Source of the DNA: Nevskia soli DSM 19509
GTDB lineage: Bacteria > Pseudomonadota > Gammaproteobacteria > Nevskiales > Nevskiaceae
Length of the DNA stretch: 49,776 nt
Assembly (NCBI RefSeq): GCF_000711955.1
Contig: NZ_JONR01000026.1
Coordinates: forward strand, 1 to 49,776
Direction of reading: 5' to 3'
Part shown: positions 33,984-42,155 of the stretch, one piece after another
Position numbering within the stretch: position 1 is the stretch's first letter
How the letters are laid out: each line of letters opens with the position of its first letter
The notes under the pieces: model-generated
The model's database searches: none
The model's input: the letters and a program-made list of their open reading frames with translations, nothing else
Told to the model about the DNA's origin: nothing
Made by a program: the position numbers and the translations under genes

Positions 33984-34799
33984 ATGCTCGTCCATCCGAA
34001 CATCGATCCGGTCGCCATCCACCTCGGCCCGCTAAAAGTGCACTGGTACGGCTTGATGTATCTGCTAGGCTTCTGGGGCTTCTGGTGGCTGGGCTCGATC
34101 CGTGCCCGCTGGGCCCATGTGAACTGGCCGAAGGAGCGGGTCGGCGACCTGCTGTTCTACGGCGTGCTTGGCGTGATCCTCGGCGGCCGCACCGGCTACA
34201 TGCTGTTCTACGCCTACGATGCGCAGGGCCACTGGACCCTGGGCCAGGACCCGCTGGCCTTCTTCCGTATCTGGGACGGCGGCATGTCCTTCCACGGCGG
34301 ACTGATGGGCGTGATCGTGGCGATGATGGTTTTCGCCCGCCAGCAGAAGCTCACCTTCTTCGAAGTGGCCGATTTCGCCGCCGTGCTGACCCCCTTCGGC
34401 CTGTTCACGGGCCGCCTCGGCAACTTCATCAACGGTGAGCTGTGGGGCTCTCCCACCACCTTGCCCTGGGGCATGGTGTTCCAGGGCGCCCACGACAACC
34501 TGCCGCGCCATCCGAGCCAGCTTTACGAAGCTTTACTCGAAGGCCTGGTCTCGCTGGCCATCCTCTGGTGGTTCGGTCGCAAGCCGCGCCCGCGCGGCGC
34601 CATCAGCGGCCTGTTCCTGCTGCTCTACGCCAGCTTCCGTTTCCTCATCGAATTCGTGCGCCTGCCCGACAGCCAGCTCGGCTACCTCTACGGCAGCGGC
34701 TGGTTCACCATGGGCATGCAGCTGTGCATCCCGATGTTCCTGTTCGGCGCGGCCTTTGTCTGGATGGCCTATCAGGGCAAGTTCGAGAAAAGGCCCTAG
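33984..34799 (+). CDS. lgt: Prolipoprotein diacylglyceryl transferase
   Basis: Inner-membrane enzyme that adds diacylglycerol to the lipobox Cys of prolipoproteins, the first step of lipoprotein maturation. 271 residues with seven membrane segments. The Lgt signature is GRLGNFINGELWG, along with GGRTGYMLFY, WDGGMSFHGGLMG and RHPSQLYEALLEG. No Shine-Dalgarno is visible before the ATG. It heads a run of lgt, tautomerase, thyA and folA with very short gaps. Confidence 0.96.
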   Translation: MLVHPNIDPVAIHLGPLKVHWYGLMYLLGFWGFWWLGSIRARWAHVNWPKERVGDLLFYGVLGVILGGRTGYMLFYAYDAQGHWTLGQDPLAFFRIWDGGMSFHGGLMGVIVAMMVFARQQKLTFFEVADFAAVLTPFGLFTGRLGNFINGELWGSPTTLPWGMVFQGAHDNLPRHPSQLYEALLEGLVSLAILWWFGRKPRPRGAISGLFLLLYASFRFLIEFVRLPDSQLGYLYGSGWFTMGMQLCIPMFLFGAAFVWMAYQGKFEKRP

Positions 34800-34811
34800 G
34801 ACGGTATAGGG

Positions 34812-35204
34812 ATGCCCAGCACCCTGATCTCGATCCGCCGGCAACGCTCCGTTGAGGAGCGCCGCGCCATGGTCGAGGCTGTGCATGAAGTGCTGGCCCG
34901 GGTGCTCAAGGCGCCCGACCATGACCGCACCGTGCGCCTGCAGACCTTCGCCGCCGAGGAGTTCGCGGTAGGTCCGCAGGTCGGCGAGAACTACACGGTG
35001 GTCGAAATCTCGCTGTACCCCGGCCGCACCCTGGCGGTGAAGCGCGAGCTGTACCAGGCGCTGGTGCAGGCGCTCGGCGCCTTCGGCGTCCCGCCGCAGG
35101 AAACCAAGTTCATTCTCAACGAAGTGGCGCCGGACAACTGGGGGCTGCGCGGCGGCATCCCGGGTTCCGAAGTCAGCGCGCCGGTCAAGAAGCTGGAGGT
35201 GTAG
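34812..35204 (+). CDS. Tautomerase-superfamily protein
   Basis: 130 residues of the 4-oxalocrotonate tautomerase/MIF superfamily (Tautomerase_2-like). The Pro right after the start Met is the usual catalytic base. Family patterns include TVVEISLYPGRTLAVKRELY and ILNEVAPDNWGLRGG. Substrate unknown. It lies between lgt and thyA, 12 bp and 3 bp from them, so it is probably carried on the same transcript. Confidence 0.82.
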   Translation: MPSTLISIRRQRSVEERRAMVEAVHEVLARVLKAPDHDRTVRLQTFAAEEFAVGPQVGENYTVVEISLYPGRTLAVKRELYQALVQALGAFGVPPQETKFILNEVAPDNWGLRGGIPGSEVSAPVKKLEV

Positions 35205-35207
35205 GGC

Positions 35208-36002
35208 ATGAGGCAGTATCTCGATCTGATGCAGCACGTGCTGGACCACGGCGCGGAGAAGTCCGACCGCACCGGCACCGGCACCCGCTCGGTGTTCGGC
35301 CACCAGATGCGCTTCGACCTGCAGCAGGGCTTCCCCCTGCTCACCACCAAGAAGCTGCACGTGCGCTCGATCATCGTCGAGCTGCTCTGGTTCCTGCGTG
35401 GCGACACCAACATCGCCTACCTCAAGGAAAACGGCGTCTCCATCTGGGACGAATGGGCCGACGAGAACGGCGATCTCGGTCCGGTCTACGGCAAGCAGTG
35501 GCGTTCCTGGCCCACCGCCGACGGCCGCCACATCGACCAGATCAAGCAGCTGCTCGAGCTGCTGAAGAAGAGTCCGGATTCACGCCGCATGCTGGTCTCG
35601 GCCTGGAACGTCGGCGAGCTGGACAAGATGGCCCTGATGCCCTGCCACGCCCTGTTCCAGTTCTACGTCGCGGACGGCAAGCTGTCCTGCCAGCTGTACC
35701 AGCGCAGCGCCGACATCTTCCTCGGCGTGCCCTTCAACATCGCCTCCTACGCCCTGCTCACCATGATGGTGGCCCAGGTCAGCGGCTACCGTGCCGGCGA
35801 TTTCGTCTGGACCGGCGGCGACTGCCACCTCTACTCCAATCATCTCGAGCAGGCGCGCCTCCAGCTCAGCCGCGACACGCGCAAGCTGCCGACCATGACG
35901 CTCAACCCGGACGTGAAGGACCTGTTCGCCTTCCTCCCGGAAGACTTCGTGCTCAGCGACTACGAGCCGCACGCCCACATCAAGGCGCCGGTCGCGGTTT
36001 GA
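35208..36002 (+). CDS. thyA: Thymidylate synthase
   Basis: Makes dTMP from dUMP with methylene-tetrahydrofolate as donor and reductant. 264 residues, the same as E. coli ThyA. The nucleophilic Cys is in LMPCHALFQFYV, the phosphate arginines in SPDSRRMLVSAWN and QLYQRSADIFLGVPFNIASY, and the folate-binding end in HAHIKAPVAV. The stop shares bases with the folA start. Confidence 0.98.
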   Translation: MRQYLDLMQHVLDHGAEKSDRTGTGTRSVFGHQMRFDLQQGFPLLTTKKLHVRSIIVELLWFLRGDTNIAYLKENGVSIWDEWADENGDLGPVYGKQWRSWPTADGRHIDQIKQLLELLKKSPDSRRMLVSAWNVGELDKMALMPCHALFQFYVADGKLSCQLYQRSADIFLGVPFNIASYALLTMMVAQVSGYRAGDFVWTGGDCHLYSNHLEQARLQLSRDTRKLPTMTLNPDVKDLFAFLPEDFVLSDYEPHAHIKAPVAV

Positions 36003-36487
36003 AGCCCCGGCTGACACTGGTCGTCGCCGTCTCCGAAAACGGCGTCATCGGCCGCGACGGCGGCCTGCCCTGGCGCCTGCCGGAAGACCTCAAGCACTTC
36101 CGCCGCCTCACCCTCGGCAACACCGTGCTGATGGGGCGCAAGACCTTCGAATCCCTGGGCAAGCCGCTGGAAGGCCGCGCCAACTGGGTGCTGACCCGCG
36201 ATGCGGCGTTTGCAGCCGCCGGTGCGCGGGTGTTCCGCGATCTGGATGCTGCGCTGGCGGCGTCGCCGCAGGGCGAGTTGCTGGTGATCGGCGGCGCCGA
36301 GCTGTACCGGCAGACCCTGCCGCTGGCCAGCCGCCTGGAGCTGACGCGGGTGCATGCGCAGGTCGAGGGCGATACGCGCTTCCCGGATTACGACGCGAAG
36401 CAGTGGCGCGAAACATCGCGGGTGGATCATGCCGCCGACGAGCGCCATGCCCACGCCTACAGCTTCCTCACGCTCGATCGCATCTGA
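35999..36487 (+). CDS. folA: Dihydrofolate reductase
   Basis: Regenerates tetrahydrofolate used up by ThyA. 162 residues. Motifs: GVIGRDGGLPWRLPEDLKHF with the active-site acid, TVLMGRKTFESLGKPLEGR for NADPH, and LVIGGAELYRQTLPLA. It begins with TTG overlapping the thyA stop (TTGA), the same device as recA-recX. No other start keeps the first beta strand, so TTG is firmly supported. Confidence 0.95.
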   Translation: MKPRLTLVVAVSENGVIGRDGGLPWRLPEDLKHFRRLTLGNTVLMGRKTFESLGKPLEGRANWVLTRDAAFAAAGARVFRDLDAALAASPQGELLVIGGAELYRQTLPLASRLELTRVHAQVEGDTRFPDYDAKQWRETSRVDHAADERHAHAYSFLTLDRI

Positions 36488-36504
36488 ATCGTTTTGCGCT
36501 CAAG

Positions 36505-36586
36505 GTAGGTCGGCTCAAGCGCAGCGGAGCCGACATCTCCCGGCAGCGCGTCGGTTCCGGGCGCAAGCGCCCTTGAACCGACCTAC
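36505..36586. repeat. REP-like palindromic intergenic repeat
   Basis: Outer arms GTAGGTCGG (36505-36513) and CCGACCTAC (36578-36586) enclose two hairpins: GTCGGCTC/GAGCCGAC (36509-36534) and one built on TCGGTTCCGGGCGC against GCGCCCTTGAACCGA (about 36550-36582). It matches the general form of dispersed palindromes common in GC-rich proteobacteria. It follows folA and could act as its terminator. Confidence 0.7.
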
Positions 36587-36690
36587 ACGCCAGCTTGTTT
36601 GAGCGAGTTTGACGCGCCTGCTATAAGACTGTTCCGGACGGAAGCGTATGGCTTCCGCCGTCTACAATTCCAAGAATCGAGGAAGCAGAC

Positions 36691-36957
36691 ATGGCAGATC
36701 TGAAGGCGCAATTCGAAAAGGCCCAGGCGGACGTCAAGACCCTGACCAAGCGTCCGGGCAACGAGGACATGCTGACGCTCTACGCGCTGTTCAAGCAGGG
36801 CAGCCAGGGTGACGTCAGCGGCTCGCGTCCGGGCATGCTGGACATGGTCGGGCGCGCCAAGTTCGACGCCTGGACCAAACTCAAGGGCACCGGCAAGGAC
36901 GCCGCGCTGCAGAAGTACATCGACAAGGTCGCGGAGCTGCTCAAGACCCACAAGTAA
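36691..36957 (+). CDS. Acyl-CoA-binding protein
   Basis: 88 residues, a four-helix ACBP that binds and buffers long-chain acyl-CoA in the cytoplasm. Typical sequence: ADLKAQFEKAQADVKTLT, LYALFKQGSQGDVSGSRPG, and the ligand-contact AKFDAWTKLKGTGKDAAL then YIDKVAELLK. GAGGAA precedes the ATG. It stands alone between a palindromic repeat and the SRP RNA gene. Confidence 0.95.
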   Translation: MADLKAQFEKAQADVKTLTKRPGNEDMLTLYALFKQGSQGDVSGSRPGMLDMVGRAKFDAWTKLKGTGKDAALQKYIDKVAELLKTHK

Positions 36958-37043
36958 GCGGCTTGACGAGCCGGGTTCGGCCTCCATCGCCGCGTTCGCG
37001 GTGACAGGGGCGGTGATGAGGGCCGCGTCAGTCCGGTTCGTCC

Positions 37044-37072
37044 TTGCTGTCGCGGCCCATACGAGGGACAAT
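37044..37072 (+). promoter_or_regulatory. Promoter of the SRP RNA gene
   Basis: TTGCTG (37044-37049), a 17-bp spacer, GACAAT (37067-37072), then a GC-rich discriminator. The start is expected at 37079-37080, the first base of the RNA stem. The same GACAATGCGCC string occurs upstream of dnaX at about 43299-43309. Confidence 0.65.
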
Positions 37073-37079
37073 GCGCCCC

Positions 37080-37186
<107 letters not shown>

Positions 37187-37294
37187 CCTGTCTTCGACAG
37201 GACTTGAATTTCCAGATCGCGTTTTGCACTGCGGGCAGTACAGCCGCGGTTTCCGCGTGCATGGGCCATTCCTCCTGTGATGCGTGGTTTGCGC

Positions 37295-37453
37295 CTAGCG
37301 CTTCCTGTCGCCCCGGGAAAGTGCGGGATTGCTGGGCAGGCGCCCGCCGGCCAGCAGCAGCGCCAGGCCCAGCGAAAGCGCCAGCGCGCCGAAGGCGAGA
37401 CCAATCACCAGCGGTGCCTGCAACAGGATGTGAAAAAGCTGGTTCGAGGACAT
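37295..37453 (-). CDS. Small single-span membrane protein (52 aa), unknown
   Basis: 52 residues: MSSNQLFHILLQAP, a hydrophobic helix at about 14-35 (LVIGLAFGALALSLGLALLL), then GGRLPSNPALSRGDRKR. GGGAGG lies 5 nt before the ATG at 37453. Its composition (a clean membrane helix followed by a basic tail) and good ribosome site support a real gene despite its size. I do not recognise a family. It is convergent with the SRP RNA gene. Nothing else is supported in 37454-37664 apart from a small hairpin near 37556. Confidence 0.5.
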   Translation of the reverse strand: MSSNQLFHILLQAPLVIGLAFGALALSLGLALLLAGGRLPSNPALSRGDRKR

Positions 37454-37664
37454 GAGCGCCTCCCGCGTTCATCCGCCGCCGCCGGACATGGCAACGACGG
37501 CTGACGTTTATTGAAGCGCCTGGGCCGATAGGAAATCGAGAGGACCCGTGCCGCTGAATCATCAGCGGGCGATAAACAAATCCGGGTGCGGCGTTAAGCG
37601 CGCATAGCCGGAGGCGTGAATGGCGCTTCGCGCGCGGATTTGCCGCCGTTGCGGCGTGCGCGGG

Positions 37665-38534
37665 CTACCGCGGTACGGCGGCGCGGCGGTCGATTGCCTG
37701 CATGCCCGGCGCGATCAGGTAATCCCAGGCCGTCAGCGCCAGCGCCAGCACCGCCACGCCGTGCGCCCACCACAGGGCCAGGGGATAGGCCGGCTGGCCC
37801 AGCAGCAGGGCCAGTGCGCAGCCTGCCAGCACGGCTACCGTCAGGAAGTGGGCCGGCGCGCTGAGCCCCCAGGCCTGCCAGCGCTGCGCCAGCGGTGCGC
37901 CCAGCAGCACCGCCAGCGTGCCCACGCCCATGCCCGCCACCACGTCCAGCGGCCAGTGCGCGCCGACGCCCACGCGGCTCAAGCCCACCAGCAGGGCCAA
38001 GGTAAAGGCGCACCAGCGCATCCAGTTCAGCGGCAGGAACCAGGCGAAGGTCCCCATGGTGACGAAGGCGGTGACGGTATGGCCGGAAGGAAAGCTGTGT
38101 GTCAGGTACAGCGGGCCGACCAGGTGGAAATGATCCGCCGGCAACACGGCGCCGGGGCGCATGGCATTGAAGGCCGCCTTCAGTCCGCGCGACAGCACCG
38201 TGGCGATCAGCGCATTGGGCAGCGCCAGCCATACGATCTGCGGAAAACGCCGCGCCAGCAGCAGCAACAGCGCCAGGGCGAAGAGGGTGTCTCCGCTGTA
38301 GGTCACGCACTCGGCCAGCCAGTCCGGCACATGCGCCCACACTGCGTTCAGCGGGTGGAACACCGCGTGGTAGCCGCTGAGCGCGAACCACACCGTGCCG
38401 ACAATCAGTGCCGCCACCAGCCACCAGCGCAGCGTCGCCAGCGCGCCCGGCTGCCGCCACGCCAGGATGTCGCGGCGCGCGGCGAGGTCATTGGTCAACA
38501 GGCGGCGATAGGCCCTGGCTCTGGCTCCGAACAT
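37665..38534 (-). CDS. PAP2-family membrane phosphatase
   Basis: Integral membrane phosphatase of 289 residues. All three PAP2 motifs are present: KAAFNAMRP, PSGH in THSFPSGHTVTAF, and SRVGVGAHWPLDV. The N-terminal 35 residues are basic and cytoplasmic. It is the last gene of the sugar-transfer operon, 1 bp after the ArnT-like gene. It could recycle undecaprenyl pyrophosphate, or remove a phosphate from lipid A as LpxE and LpxF do. Its neighbours favour a role linked to lipid glycosylation, but the exact substrate is open. Confidence 0.9.
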   Translation of the reverse strand: MFGARARAYRRLLTNDLAARRDILAWRQPGALATLRWWLVAALIVGTVWFALSGYHAVFHPLNAVWAHVPDWLAECVTYSGDTLFALALLLLLARRFPQIVWLALPNALIATVLSRGLKAAFNAMRPGAVLPADHFHLVGPLYLTHSFPSGHTVTAFVTMGTFAWFLPLNWMRWCAFTLALLVGLSRVGVGAHWPLDVVAGMGVGTLAVLLGAPLAQRWQAWGLSAPAHFLTVAVLAGCALALLLGQPAYPLALWWAHGVAVLALALTAWDYLIAPGMQAIDRRAAVPR

Positions 38535-38535
38535 G

Positions 38536-40140
38536 TCACGACGGCCGCGGGCTGCCGCTTTTCACCGGGCCGGAAGTCGGCGCCGGCGGACGCAGCAGCA
38601 GGGCCACGCCGCCGCGCTGGAATTCCGGGATCAGCGTCACCTGCTCGCCCAGCTCGGCCTGGAGATCGGGCAGGCGGTCCAGCCGCACGAACACCAGCTC
38701 GCCCGGTTCCGGCAGCCGGTTCGGCGTCACCGCGCCGCGGTACACGGAAAAGGTCGGCAGGAAGGTGCGATAGCTCACCGCCGGCAGGTTGAGATCGCGT
38801 GCGCGCAGGGCGGCCTCGCGGATCGGCCCCTGTTGCGCGGCGGCCAGCACCGGCACCACGCCGAACCAGACCAGCACGCCGAGCGCCAGTCCGGCGCCGA
38901 GCACGGCCCGCCACGATTCGGTGCCGCGGCGGAACAGCAGCACCAGCAGGCTCAGCATTGCCGCCGCCGCCAGCACGTAATAGGAGCGGCTGAAGGAATT
39001 GATCGCCAGGGTGACGATGCCGCGCTCGTAGACGCGCTGCTCCGGAATGTGGATCAGGGGCAGGATCCAGGGCAGGGCGCCCAGCACCGCCACCAGCAGC
39101 AACGCCGGCAGCAGCACCCAGCCGCGCGCCGGTGCGTTGCGCCAGCCGCGGCCGAACAGGATGAACAGCGGCGTGCAGCCGTAGAGCAGGTAATGCGGCA
39201 GCTGCGTGCCGGAGAAGGAGAAGAACACGAACACCACGGCGAACCACAGCAGCAGGAACACATCGAGCGGATCGGGTTTGCGCGCCCGCCACAACGCCGC
39301 CGGCAGCAGGGCGGTGAAGGGCAGCACGATCAGCGGCAGCCACACCAGGTAGTACCAGGGCTTGCCGCCGTGACCTTGCAGCGTGTTCTCGTAGCGGTTG
39401 AGGTTGTGGTCGAGCAGGAAGTGGCGGAAGAACTCGCCGTGGTCCTGCAGGTACAGCAGCCAGGCCCAGGGCAGCACCACCGCCGCGAACACCAGCCAGC
39501 CGAGCGGATTCAGCACCGCCTTGAGCCAGTCCAACGGCCGTCGCTGCCAGGCGTAGAACAGCAGGCTCACCAGCAGCGGCAGCGCCACCGCCACCGGGCC
39601 CTTGGTGAGGAAGCCCAGGCCCATCCACAGGTAGATGCGCAGCAGCTTGCCCAAGGAGGGCGCCACGCAATGCCGGTAGATGTCCAGCATGGTCAGCGCG
39701 ATCAGCATGTCGAGCAGCGCGTCGGCAATGGCGGCATGGCCGATCACGCTGGGCATTAGCCCCAGCCCCAGGCTGCCGGCGGCGAGCAGGGCGGCGCGGC
39801 GCTCGCGGGTGAAGCTCCAGGTGAAGCCGTACACCGCGAACAGCCAGACGCTGGCGCATAGCGCCGAGGGCAGGCGGAAGGCGAACTCGCCGAAGCCGAA
39901 GGTTTTCACCGCGGCGGCCTGCAGCCAGTAGATCAGGATCGGCTTGTCGTAGCGCGGCTCGCCGTTGAGCGTGGTCGAAAGATAATTGCCGCTGTCGATC
40001 ATCTCGATGGTGGCCTGGCTGAAAGCGCCCTCGTCGAGGTCGAACAGCGGCACCGAGCCGAGCTTGCTCCAGAAGCCCAGCAATAACGCCGCGAGCAGGA
40101 ACAGGATATGTCCTGCGTGCAGCCGTTCCGCCTCAACCAC
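38536..40140 (-). CDS. GT39 (ArnT/PMT-like) glycosyltransferase
   Basis: Polytopic transferase of about 534 residues that moves a sugar from an undecaprenyl-phosphate donor to an acceptor on the periplasmic side. The first periplasmic loop carries the catalytic acidic motif in PLFDLDEGAFSQATIEMIDSG (read in two parts), followed by YDKPILIYWLQ as in ArnT. About twelve membrane helices and a soluble C-terminal domain of about 90 residues follow. The start is either GTG 40140 (8-bp overlap with the GT2 gene) or TTG 40152; I chose GTG. It is translationally coupled on both sides. Confidence 0.9.
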   Translation of the reverse strand: MVEAERLHAGHILFLLAALLLGFWSKLGSVPLFDLDEGAFSQATIEMIDSGNYLSTTLNGEPRYDKPILIYWLQAAAVKTFGFGEFAFRLPSALCASVWLFAVYGFTWSFTRERRAALLAAGSLGLGLMPSVIGHAAIADALLDMLIALTMLDIYRHCVAPSLGKLLRIYLWMGLGFLTKGPVAVALPLLVSLLFYAWQRRPLDWLKAVLNPLGWLVFAAVVLPWAWLLYLQDHGEFFRHFLLDHNLNRYENTLQGHGGKPWYYLVWLPLIVLPFTALLPAALWRARKPDPLDVFLLLWFAVVFVFFSFSGTQLPHYLLYGCTPLFILFGRGWRNAPARGWVLLPALLLVAVLGALPWILPLIHIPEQRVYERGIVTLAINSFSRSYYVLAAAAMLSLLVLLFRRGTESWRAVLGAGLALGVLVWFGVVPVLAAAQQGPIREAALRARDLNLPAVSYRTFLPTFSVYRGAVTPNRLPEPGELVFVRLDRLPDLQAELGEQVTLIPEFQRGGVALLLRPPAPTSGPVKSGSPRPS

Positions 40141-41179
40141 TGTGCGACGCAACCTCGCCGGACTGGGTCACCGGGACCTCGAGCGTGTGCTGCCAGCCCA
40201 GGACTCCGCCGGGCAGGTCCGGCGTGATGGTCAGCGGGCCTTCCTGGCGCTGGTAGAAGATGCGGGTGAGCATTTCCGCCAGCACGCCGGTGGTCAGGAA
40301 CTGGATCGAGAACACCAGCAGCAGCACCGACACCAGGAACATCGGCCGGCTGCCGATGGATTCGCCGAGGATGAACTTCACCACCGCCAGGTACGTCATG
40401 CCGATGCTGCCGAGCACGCCGAACAGCAGCCCGATGGAGCCGAAGAAATGCCCCGGGCGCGAACGGAAGCGCAGGAAGAAGAACACCGTCAGCAGATCCA
40501 GGATCACGCGGAAGGTGCGCGAGATACCGTATTTGCTCTCGCCGAACTGGCGCGCATTGTGGCTCACCGCGGTTTCGCCGATGCGGCTGGGCGAGGTGAC
40601 CATCGCCGCCCACACCGGGATGAAGCGGTGCATCTCGCCGTACAGGCGCACTTCCTTGATCACCTTGGAGCGGTAGATCTTCAGGCTGCAGCCGTAGTCG
40701 CGGATTTGCACCCCGGTGACCTTGCCGATCAGCTTGTTGGCCAGCTTCGACGGCAGCTTGCGCGACAGCCAGGCGTCCTGGCGGTTGGCGCGGTAGCCGG
40801 CGAGCAGGTCCAGGTCGCGCGCATACATCTCCTCGACCATGCGGGGGATGTCGGCGGGGTCGTTCTGCAGATCGCCGTCCAGCGTGGCGATGACTTCGCC
40901 GCGTGCGGCGTCGATGCCGGCCTGCATCGCCGTGGTCTGGCCATGGTTGCGGGCAAAGCGGATCACCCGCACGTGGGCGCCGTACTTCTCGCCCTCGGCG
41001 ATCAGGCGCTTGCCGGTATCGTCCTGGCTGCCGTCGTCGACACAGATCAGCTCCCACGGCCCGCTGTAGGCGGCCAGGCCTTCGTGCACCCGGGCCAGCA
41101 TGGGCGCGACGTTGTCCTGCTCGCGATACATCGGGATGACGATGCTCAAGCTGGGACTGATGGCGGGTCGATCCGTCAA
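40133..41179 (-). CDS. GT2 glycosyltransferase, dolichyl-phosphate-mannose-synthase-like
   Basis: 348 residues. A cytoplasmic GT-A domain (about 1-225) contains SIVIPMYREQDNV, CVDDGSQDDT and the metal-binding DGDLQNDPADI. Two C-terminal membrane helices (about 235-310) anchor it. This is the plan of ArnC, GtrB and RgtE, which load a nucleotide sugar onto undecaprenyl phosphate. It starts with TTG at 41179, 25 bp after the flippase-like gene. It would supply the lipid-linked donor for the GT39 enzyme encoded next. Confidence 0.92.
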   Translation of the reverse strand: MTDRPAISPSLSIVIPMYREQDNVAPMLARVHEGLAAYSGPWELICVDDGSQDDTGKRLIAEGEKYGAHVRVIRFARNHGQTTAMQAGIDAARGEVIATLDGDLQNDPADIPRMVEEMYARDLDLLAGYRANRQDAWLSRKLPSKLANKLIGKVTGVQIRDYGCSLKIYRSKVIKEVRLYGEMHRFIPVWAAMVTSPSRIGETAVSHNARQFGESKYGISRTFRVILDLLTVFFFLRFRSRPGHFFGSIGLLFGVLGSIGMTYLAVVKFILGESIGSRPMFLVSVLLLVFSIQFLTTGVLAEMLTRIFYQRQEGPLTITPDLPGGVLGWQHTLEVPVTQSGEVASHSG

Positions 41180-41204
41180 GGGGCGTTTCCGTTATTGAAT
41201 AGCT

Positions 41205-42155
41205 TCAAAGTTTAGCATCCGTACGCCGGCGTGCGGCCCCGGCCAGCCAGGCCGCGGCGCCCGACAGCAGGCTGGTGGTCAAGACCAGCAGGTGCAGGTT
41301 GGCGGCGGCGGCGAACAGGGCCCCGGAGAGGGGAGCGCCAGGCGCCAGCAGGGCCATCACGCCCACCTCGTAGGTACCGAAGCCGCCGGGCGCATGCACC
41401 GGCAGCACCGTGCTGAGGTCGCCGCCGATGGCGCCTAGCGTGCCCAGCACCTGCGGGATACTGGCCAGCCGCGACAGCACCCAGCCCAGCGCCGTCAGCT
41501 TGATGCCCCAGGACAACCAGCTCAGGCCCAGGTCCAGCGCCAGCCCGGCATAACGCCGCGGCAGACCGGTCAGGGCGCGCGATACCAGCTTCGGGATCTT
41601 GCCCTCGCGGCCCGCCAGCCTTGCCGCCAGGGGACGCCGCGAGGCAAACAGCAGCAGCGGCGACAGCGCCGCCGCGCCGGCGGCCAGCCAGGCCAGGCCC
41701 GACAGCCCGTGCCGCGCATCGAGCCAGCCGCCGGCGGCGCAGGCCGCGCCGATGGTGGCGAGCACATGCAGGTCGAGCAGGCGCAGCCACACCAGGGTGC
41801 CGGTGGCGCGGGCGGGGTCGATGCCGAACCAGCGGTTCATCAGAATCGGAAAGCTGGCCTCGCCGGAGCGCGCCGGCAGCAGCAGGTTGACGGCATTGTT
41901 GAGCAGGATCAGGCGCAGGCAGGCCAGGTAGCGGCCGCGCGGGATATCGCGCTCCGCCAGGTAGATGCGCAGTGCGCGCACGCCGTAGCTGAGCAGCATG
42001 CCGCACACCGCCAGCAGCAGGATGGGCAATTCAAGATCGTGCCAGGGCGTGAGCAGCCGCCCCCAGCCCCAGTAATGTTCCACCGCCCAGACGAACAGGC
42101 CGAGCACCAGCACGTTGAGCAGCAGCGCCGGCACACCGGCGCGCAGGCCGCTCAT
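41205..42155 (-). CDS. Flippase-like membrane protein (LPG-synthase TM/UPF0104 family)
   Basis: 316 residues with about eight membrane helices. Family marks are LILLNNAVNLLLPARSGEASFPILM and STVLPVHAPGGFGTYEVGVMALL, as in YbhN and AglD. The hydrolase part of MprF is absent. Members are tied to lipid or polyprenyl-sugar movement. The ATG at 42155 overlaps the epimerase stop (ATGA). In this operon it is the natural candidate to move the undecaprenyl-phosphate sugar across the membrane; that is inference. Confidence 0.85.
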   Translation of the reverse strand: MSGLRAGVPALLLNVLVLGLFVWAVEHYWGWGRLLTPWHDLELPILLLAVCGMLLSYGVRALRIYLAERDIPRGRYLACLRLILLNNAVNLLLPARSGEASFPILMNRWFGIDPARATGTLVWLRLLDLHVLATIGAACAAGGWLDARHGLSGLAWLAAGAAALSPLLLFASRRPLAARLAGREGKIPKLVSRALTGLPRRYAGLALDLGLSWLSWGIKLTALGWVLSRLASIPQVLGTLGAIGGDLSTVLPVHAPGGFGTYEVGVMALLAPGAPLSGALFAAAANLHLLVLTTSLLSGAAAWLAGAARRRTDAKL

